Assembly: GCA_003666385.1 (NCBI GenBank)
Contig: QPIN01000045.1
Coordinates: 1 to 43,120, forward strand
Length of the DNA: 43,120 bases
Direction of reading: 5' to 3'
From: Methylococcales symbiont of Hymedesmia sp. n. MRB-2018
GTDB taxonomy: Bacteria; Pseudomonadota; Gammaproteobacteria; Methylococcales; Methylomonadaceae
Positions 38,250 to 43,120 of this stretch are shown piece by piece. The position numbers and the translations under genes are program-made. Within the stretch, counting starts at the first letter, position 1; each line of letters starts with the position of its first letter. Under the pieces are notes generated by a model that was given only the letters and a program-made list of their open reading frames with translations, ran no database searches and was not told the origin of the DNA.

Positions 38250-40190
38250 ATGAGCAATTTGGAATTTAAAAAACAGCTTCACCAATATGTGCAGTGGCGT
38301 GATCAATTGATACAAGCTATTGAAATGTATCAAGAGTGGAGAAGTCGTTATAAATTAAGCGACCCACATAGTATGGATACTATTTTAAATATTGTTAGTG
38401 GCTTAAAAAGTGATCGTATCACATTGGCCTTTGCTGCTGAATGTTTACGTGGTAAAACGAAATTAATTAACTCGCTTTTCTTTGCTGAAACAGGGGTTCG
38501 TTTATTGCCTTCATTCCCTAGTAGAACCATTTGTCCTACAGAACTGTTCTTCGATCCAAAAGGTAGTTATATTCGTCTACTCAATATTGAAAGTCGACTT
38601 GAAGATATTTCTTTGCTGGAGTTCAAACAAAATACAGACAGATGGACTCAAATAGATTTGGATTGCACTTCTCCTACGCAAATGGAGGAAGCATTTAAAG
38701 AGCTTGTTGCCAGTAAAGAAGTGCCTAAAAACGTTGCCGACAAATTAGGCTTATGGAATGAACGAGAAGCCGCAGAGCAAGGTATTGTTGATCCTGAGAC
38801 TGTTGAAATTCCATGTTGGAGGCATTCTCTCATCAGTTTTCCACACCCTTTATTACAAGAAGGCCTGTGTATATTAGACACTCCTAGTCTAAATACATTA
38901 GCTACAGAGCCAGAATTAACACTCAGTATATTGCCGAGTGCCCAAGCCATTATATTTGTTTTGGGAGCAGATACAGGTGTTACCAAAAGTGATCTGGAAA
39001 TGTGGAAAAACCATGTTTGTAGTTCCAGAGGTAATAAAAAACAAGGTTTAGCCGTTGTCATAAATAAAATCGACACTATGTGGAATGACCTTGCAGGTGA
39101 AGAGGGTTATGAAGAGTCTATTAAAAAACAAATTAAAACATCCGCTTCTATTTTAAAGCTAAGTGAAGACGTTATTTTTGCTGTTTCTGCTAAACAGGCT
39201 TTATTAGCTAAAGTTAAATCAGATGCGGCTTTATTGGAAAAAAGTCGACTACCCAGTCTGGAAAATTATCTATCTGATGATATTTTAAAGCAACATCGCC
39301 AAATATTGATGGAAACAGTCAATAAAGATATTGGTTTATTGGTCTCTGAATCGTCTAAACTAACCGATGCAAAATTAATTAATGTCCAAAAACAACGGGA
39401 AGAATTGAAAAAAATTGATTTTGATAACACAGCAATGATCGGCAAATTAATGGCAGAAACGCGAGACAGGCAAAATACCTATAAGTCTAGTGTTGAGAAC
39501 TTTCAAGCCAGCAGGAAAGTATTCAGTGTCCAAGCAAAAATGTTGATTGATTCTTTTTCCAAAGACAAAATTGATAGCATTATCAAAGATACAAAACAGG
39601 ATATGTCAAAAAGCCTAAGCACTTATGGGATGAAACAAAACATCAGTAAATTATTTGATGAGCTGAGAGATTTATTACAAAACTCTGTTGATACTACTAA
39701 TGAAACACGCCGTCTTATTAAAGCTATTTACAAAAAATTTCAGAATGAGTATGGCTTTAAAAAAATTGAACCTCAACTATTTTCTATTAAACAATATCAG
39801 TTTGAATTAGAACAAATTTTTGACGAAGGTGAAGCTTTTAGGAATAGTGCAAAAACCGCGATGACAGAACAAAGTATGGTTGTTAATAAACTGTATAGCA
39901 CTTTAATAGTCAAAGCCCGAGGAATTTTAAAACAAGCACATAATGATGCAGGTACTTGGAGCCAAAGTGTATTAACACCGCTCATGTATCAAATAAAAGA
40001 TCATAAAAAACAAATTGAAAGTCGCTTGCAAATACTTAGAAAAATAAGTGATTCTAAAGGTGATGTAACAGAAAGTATTACTAATCTGGAAGCTGAGCTA
40101 GACTCTTTAAAAAAACAGCGCACTGAGTTAGCAATGATTATTAAAGATATGCACTTCAGTGAGTATGTTGATGTCAAGTTTACCCCCTAA
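38250..40190 (+). CDS. Dynamin-like GTPase with variant P-loop
   Basis: A 646-residue bacterial dynamin-like protein. G1 is AECLRGKT at 63-70 (the first glycine of GxxxxGKS replaced by Ala), G2 probably the Thr in SRTICPTE, G3 is DTPS at 210-213 (DTPG expected), and G4 is NKID at 272-275. Residues 340-640 are long charged coiled-coil helices, as in dynamin stalk regions. There is no clear transmembrane segment. A related proteobacterial family with the same flanking text (ELTLS, ADTGVT) is known to me as uncharacterised dynamin family proteins. It is alone after pyrE. Its last five codons lie within an antisense czcC relic, so the C-terminus may be recombined. Confidence 0.85.
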   Translation: MSNLEFKKQLHQYVQWRDQLIQAIEMYQEWRSRYKLSDPHSMDTILNIVSGLKSDRITLAFAAECLRGKTKLINSLFFAETGVRLLPSFPSRTICPTELFFDPKGSYIRLLNIESRLEDISLLEFKQNTDRWTQIDLDCTSPTQMEEAFKELVASKEVPKNVADKLGLWNEREAAEQGIVDPETVEIPCWRHSLISFPHPLLQEGLCILDTPSLNTLATEPELTLSILPSAQAIIFVLGADTGVTKSDLEMWKNHVCSSRGNKKQGLAVVINKIDTMWNDLAGEEGYEESIKKQIKTSASILKLSEDVIFAVSAKQALLAKVKSDAALLEKSRLPSLENYLSDDILKQHRQILMETVNKDIGLLVSESSKLTDAKLINVQKQREELKKIDFDNTAMIGKLMAETRDRQNTYKSSVENFQASRKVFSVQAKMLIDSFSKDKIDSIIKDTKQDMSKSLSTYGMKQNISKLFDELRDLLQNSVDTTNETRRLIKAIYKKFQNEYGFKKIEPQLFSIKQYQFELEQIFDEGEAFRNSAKTAMTEQSMVVNKLYSTLIVKARGILKQAHNDAGTWSQSVLTPLMYQIKDHKKQIESRLQILRKISDSKGDVTESITNLEAELDSLKKQRTELAMIIKDMHFSEYVDVKFTP

Positions 40191-40577
40191 TTCAAATAAC
40201 TGACTAATAGAAACCGTCGTTTCCGTTTGCTCAAACTCGCGTTGCAGTCCTGAGCCTAAAAAATTTTCTGCTTCAATTTCAATCTCTGGGTTAGTTAATA
40301 AACCCACTCTCAAGGTTTTAACATCAGCTATGCGAATATCCCATGCATAGTCTTGTAATACAGGACTATGCAGTAATGTTAATGATAAAGCCTCAGTTAG
40401 CGATAGAAAGCCTTGTGGTTCAACTAATTCAACACGCTGATCAAGTATATTAGGCGGTAACGGTAAACGCTAAGGCTTTGTTTCAGCAATCACTGAAGGT
40501 AGAAAAGCACAAAACACAAGGGCATTAAAAGCCAGAAAGAACCGCTTAAATGAGGTCTTTGCTAATTGAGAGTTCAT
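40176..40577 (-). pseudogene. Truncated CzcC-type outer-membrane efflux protein gene
   Basis: From ATG 40577 the minus strand reads a signal peptide (RFFLAFNALVFCAFLPSVIAET), then an in-frame TAG at 40470-40472. The same frame continues as a TolC/CzcC N-terminal domain: SLTEALSLTLLHSPVLQDYA, LLTNPEIEIEAENFLGSGLQ, TETTVSISQLFELGGK. Homology stops at the GGK motif (about 40179), where the sense strand becomes the end of the dynamin-like gene. About 300 residues expected of CzcC are missing. It is clearly a relic of a metal or drug efflux outer-membrane component. Confidence 0.85.
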
Positions 40578-40714
40578 TGAACATCCAAACAGGCATGTTG
40601 TCCTGTACCACTGTCAATTTCCCACAGATGTTTAGATTCGGCAAATATCGCTTGAATTATCTGTAAAATAGGCTGTTTATTATTTTCGCAAGACTGCGAG
40701 TAGGGTTTATTCAT
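40574..40714 (-). pseudogene. N-terminal remnant of a DUF938 SAM-dependent methyltransferase
   Basis: The minus strand from ATG 40714 reads MNKPYSQSCENNKQPILQII, then FAESKHLWEIDSGTGQHA, which is the start of DUF938 methyltransferases (normally about 200 residues), through the SAM motif EIGSGTGQHA with one Gly changed to Asp. It then runs out of homology and stops at TGA, overlapping the czcC relic's ATG as ATGA. Its start codon overlaps antisense with the next gene's ATG (CATG). Confidence 0.75.
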
Positions 40715-41864
40715 GGCTGTTAAACAAATTAATAGTATGACGGAAGTAAGTGCTATTAGCTGGAATGCGTTGATTCAAAATAAAGACCCTTTTCTCAGGC
40801 ATGAGTTTTTACTGGCTTTGGAACAAAGTGGCGCAGTGAGTGAACAAACTGGCTGGCTTCCCCATCACTTACTACTTGAAGAAGATAATCAACTGATTGC
40901 TGCCATGCCATTATATTTAAAATATCATTCACGCGGTGAATACGTTTTTGATCAGCAATGGGCAGATGCTTACGCCCAATCAGCGATGGCTTATTATCCT
41001 AAATGGCTTAACGCGATTCCTTTTACACCTTGCCAAGGCCAGCGCATACTCATTAATAAAAACCGCAATGCAGCAGACATTATCCCGTTATGTGTTGAAT
41101 TTATTCAACAACATGCTGAAGTTAACAATATATCCAGTCTACACTGCTTATTTGCTGATAAGGCTCAAACCGAAATATTACAGCATCAGCTACTGATTCG
41201 GCAAAATGTTCAGTTCCAATGGTTTAATAATCAGTATGCTGATTTTGATGATTATCTACAAACATTCACCTCCAGAAAACGCAAACAAACCAAAAAAGAA
41301 CGTCAGCAAGTAAAAAATGCAGGTATTCAAATGGTTCAAGTTCAGGGTGAGGACATCTGCGAACAACAATGGCAGGTATTTTTTCAATTTTATCAACTGA
41401 CCTATTTAAAACGCGGTCGATCGGCTTATTTGAATATTGACTTCTTTAAACAATTGGCTAAAACCATGGCAGAACAAATTTTACTGATACTGGCGGTTAA
41501 AGATCAACGCTATGTCGGTGCCGCCCTGAGTTTTATTGGCAAAAATACCTTATATGGTCGCTATTGGGGATGTTATCAAGAATACAAACATCTGCATTTT
41601 GAAGCTTGTTATTATCAAGGTTTAGATTATTGTATTAAACACAAGCTACAGATATTTGACTCTGGCGCACAAGGTGAACATAAAATAGCACGAGGTTTTA
41701 TACCGATAACAACCTATTCAGCACATTGGGTACAAAACTCGCAATTCTCAAAATTAATCGCTAATTTTTTAGATCGCGAAAAAGTGTTAATTCAACAATA
41801 TAAGCAACAATGCTATCAATATTTGCCTTTTAATCAGCAGCATAGTGTGCAACAAAAAAAGTAA
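40713..41864 (+). CDS. Peptidogalycan biosynthesis/recognition (FemAB-like GNAT) family protein
   Basis: A 383-residue protein of the PF04339 (formerly DUF482) family, related in fold to FemAB/GNAT acyltransferases; the substrate is unknown. Marks are HEFLLALEQSGAVSEQTGW and PHHLLLEEDNQLIAAMPLYL near the N-terminus, YFDYLQTFTSRKRKQTKKER-like text in the middle (FDDYLQTFTSRKRKQTKKER), and GALSFIG/GRYWGCYQ, FEACYYQGLDYCI and GAQGEHKIARGFIP in the C-terminal half. AGGG precedes the ATG. Its TAA is formed by the first bases of a MITE; without the insertion the frame would read on for seven different residues. Confidence 0.9.
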   Translation: MAVKQINSMTEVSAISWNALIQNKDPFLRHEFLLALEQSGAVSEQTGWLPHHLLLEEDNQLIAAMPLYLKYHSRGEYVFDQQWADAYAQSAMAYYPKWLNAIPFTPCQGQRILINKNRNAADIIPLCVEFIQQHAEVNNISSLHCLFADKAQTEILQHQLLIRQNVQFQWFNNQYADFDDYLQTFTSRKRKQTKKERQQVKNAGIQMVQVQGEDICEQQWQVFFQFYQLTYLKRGRSAYLNIDFFKQLAKTMAEQILLILAVKDQRYVGAALSFIGKNTLYGRYWGCYQEYKHLHFEACYYQGLDYCIKHKLQIFDSGAQGEHKIARGFIPITTYSAHWVQNSQFSKLIANFLDREKVLIQQYKQQCYQYLPFNQQHSVQQKK

Positions 41865-42018
41865 CTACTCAGCGTACTCCGTTAACTGCTTAGATTACCC
41901 TCTGTTCTGTTCAAGATCAAGGCGTTCAAGATCAAGGCGAAAGCGCGGAGTTTATAGGTGTAAATGCGCACTTTCAACGCGACTATTGGACAAAATAGAG
42001 GGTAAGCTGAGTAGTTAC
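41861..42018. mobile_element. MITE family 1, full copy E
   Basis: 158 bases, GTAACTACTCAGCG to GCTGAGTAGTTAC, flanked by the exact 8-base duplication CAAAAAAA (41853-41860 and 42019-42026). It is 16 bases longer than copy B because GTTCAAGATCAAGGC is tandemly duplicated inside. Its first bases create the stop codon of the upstream gene. Confidence 0.9.
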
Positions 42019-42029
42019 CAAAAAAATTT

Positions 42030-42055
42030 ATACCATTTTCAAAAATAAATGGAAT
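42030..42055 (+). repeat. Single end of the CCATTTTCAARAATAAAT repeat
   Basis: ATACCATTTTCAAAAATAAA followed by TGGAATTATCC parallels 18642-18674 for about 33 bases with few differences. It lies between MITE copy E and the trmL stop codon and formed the pre-insertion 3' end of the upstream gene. Confidence 0.6.
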
Positions 42056-42519
42056 TATCCTCCACCTAAAAAACCTTGCTGTCGCCAGGCTTCATAACTC
42101 ACCAAAGCTACGGCATTGGATAAATTCATACTACGGTTATTGGCTTGCATGGGGATTCTTAATTGATGCTCTGAAGGAATCGCTTGCTGAAGTTCTGCGG
42201 GTAATCCTGCTGTTTCTGAACCAAATAACAAAACATCACCTGCCTGGTATTTCATTTGATCATAAAGCTGCGTGCCTTTAGTCGTTATTGCTAATATTCT
42301 TTGATTTGGCACTGCTGCTAAAAATGTCTGATAACTTGAGTGCTGACTGATATTTGCTAGGTCTTTATAGTCAAGACCTGACCTGCGTAGGCTTTTTTCT
42401 TCAAGATTAAAACCCAACGGTTCTATTAAATGCAGATGACATCCATTATTAGCCACCAGTCTAATAATGTTTCCCGTATTTTGCGGGATTTTGGGTTCAA
42501 ATAGAGTAATGTTAAACAT
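42055..42519 (-). CDS. trmL: tRNA (cytidine(34)-2'-O)-methyltransferase TrmL
   Basis: A 154-residue SPOUT-fold methyltransferase acting on the wobble base of certain leucine tRNAs. It begins [20 protein letters not shown], has the [11 protein letters not shown] motif and the knot motif [20 protein letters not shown], then [11 protein letters not shown]. The length is normal. Confidence 0.96.
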   Translation of the reverse strand: MFNITLFEPKIPQNTGNIIRLVANNGCHLHLIEPLGFNLEEKSLRRSGLDYKDLANISQHSSYQTFLAAVPNQRILAITTKGTQLYDQMKYQAGDVLLFGSETAGLPAELQQAIPSEHQLRIPMQANNRSMNLSNAVALVSYEAWRQQGFLGGG

Positions 42520-42733
42520 TTTGCAGGTTTTTAACCTTAAACCTAGAAAGATCAGAAATTATACCTCGAAAAACTGCTGTTCAAAAAACACCATTGAACG
42601 GCAGCAATCAATGTATCAAAAAAATAGAAAATCAAGTGATACTGCCCCTTTGATTTTGATTGTAATTGCCCTGATTGTAATTAGGGCGACCACGGGGGCG
42701 CCTACGGGTTTTTAATATTATATTTCATCGCTA
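42520..42733. other. Intergenic stretch between trmL and the transposase relic
   Basis: No credible gene is seen. A decayed palindrome AGGGCGACCACGGGGGCGCC at about 42683-42702 resembles dispersed REP-type GC-rich repeats and stands out from its AT-rich surroundings. Confidence 0.4.
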
Positions 42734-43120
42734 TTAGCAAACCACAGGTTTAAGAAAAACTGGTTTGTGATCAATACAAATTCTTAATAAACGATTGGGA
42801 ATTTGTTCCTCCCAAAAGCGACGATTTAGTCGATAACAAAACTCATCTAGGTATTCCTGCATATATTGTCCTGATACACCATGATAGGTTCCAAGCAAAT
42901 AACTTTTGAAGTTACTTCTGTGTTTAAAGTTTGTCCTGGCTCAATGCTTTTTTGTGTAAATGTTCTTACATTTTATTTATCAACATTAGGTATTGCTTTC
43001 ATAGCAACAAAACCAGGCTTTCCATTATTGCTTTCACAAGCTACTAAAATAGCAGTTTTACCTTCAGCTCCGCGGCTACGCTTCCCTTTATGCTTGCCAC
43101 CGACAAAAGCATCATCCAAT
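42734..43120 (-). pseudogene. Broken IS1595-type (ISXO2-like) transposase
   Basis: The minus strand, entering from the window edge, reads LDDAFVGGKHKGKRSRGAEG, the first catalytic-Asp region of the ISXO2-like DDE transposases, then stops at a TAA after NVDK. A different frame carries the family's C-terminal part: SYLLGTYHGVSGQYMQEYLD and EFCYRLNRRFWEE, ending in a TAA at 42734-42736. At least one frameshift, stop codons and a deletion of some tens of residues separate the two parts, so it is inactive. The 5' part lies beyond the window. Confidence 0.85.

Noticed and set aside
42467..42715. Plus-strand frame near trm[15 protein letters not shown]...
   Set aside because: Its first part is antisense to trmL and the rest is unpatterned intergenic sequence and a GC-rich repeat.

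Overview
The window is a stretch of chromosome from an AT-rich gammaproteobacterium. The evidence is gene content and order: rnfH-ratA next to smpB, thrS-infC-rpmI-rplT-pheS-pheT-ihfA-merR type gene, carA-carB, greA/yhbY/rlmE/ftsH/glmM, orn divergent from rsgA, and a ThiS-ThiG fusion. These fit a Methylococcales-like (methanotroph-type) lineage, but no methane-oxidation gene is present, so that placement is only an inference. There is no phage, plasmid or CRISPR locus. Most of the window is housekeeping DNA, studded with small non-coding mobile repeats.

Layout. 1-604: the 3' end of a probable outer-membrane barrel gene, a terminator, a REP/BIME, a diverged second copy of the barrel gene's last 45 bases, a perfect palindrome and a MITE end. 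605-5873: rnfH, ratA and a sodium symporter (minus), smpB (plus), serS and an unusual fused fluoride channel gene (minus). 5949-8716: orn (minus), divergent from a Ste24-like M48 protease and rsgA (plus). 8779-15294: a small lipoprotein, an unknown membrane protein, glmM, ftsH, rlmE, yhbY and greA. 15395-20260: carB, carA and tRNA-Pro(GGG). 20333-28369: the translation cluster from the MerR-type regulator back to thrS and tRNA-Val(GAC). 29022-34289: a voltage-gated-type K+ channel, priA, dcd and apbC. 34575-40190: aroG-type DAHP synthase, thiSG, trmB, pyrE and a dynamin-like GTPase (plus). 40176-43120: two truncated gene relics, a peptidogalycan-type acyltransferase gene ended by a MITE, trmL, and a broken IS1595-type transposase at the window edge.

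The strongest non-textbook signals are four. (1) A roughly 142-bp MITE family with ends GTAACTACTCAGC...GCTGAGTAGTTAC has three full copies, each flanked by a perfect 8-bp target duplication, plus two fragments. One copy supplies the stop codon of the 40713 gene, and the pre-insertion reading frame can be reconstructed. (2) A second MITE family (ends GAGACCTCAGCATAACTC) lies beside two of the first-family copies; one pair sits inside the infC-rpmI gap. (3) A tandem CrcB/Fluc protein has a second half without helix 1, which would invert it and give the antiparallel pair in one chain. (4) infC appears to start at AUC. Relics of czcC and a DUF938 methyltransferase beside the dynamin-like gene mark a rearrangement junction.
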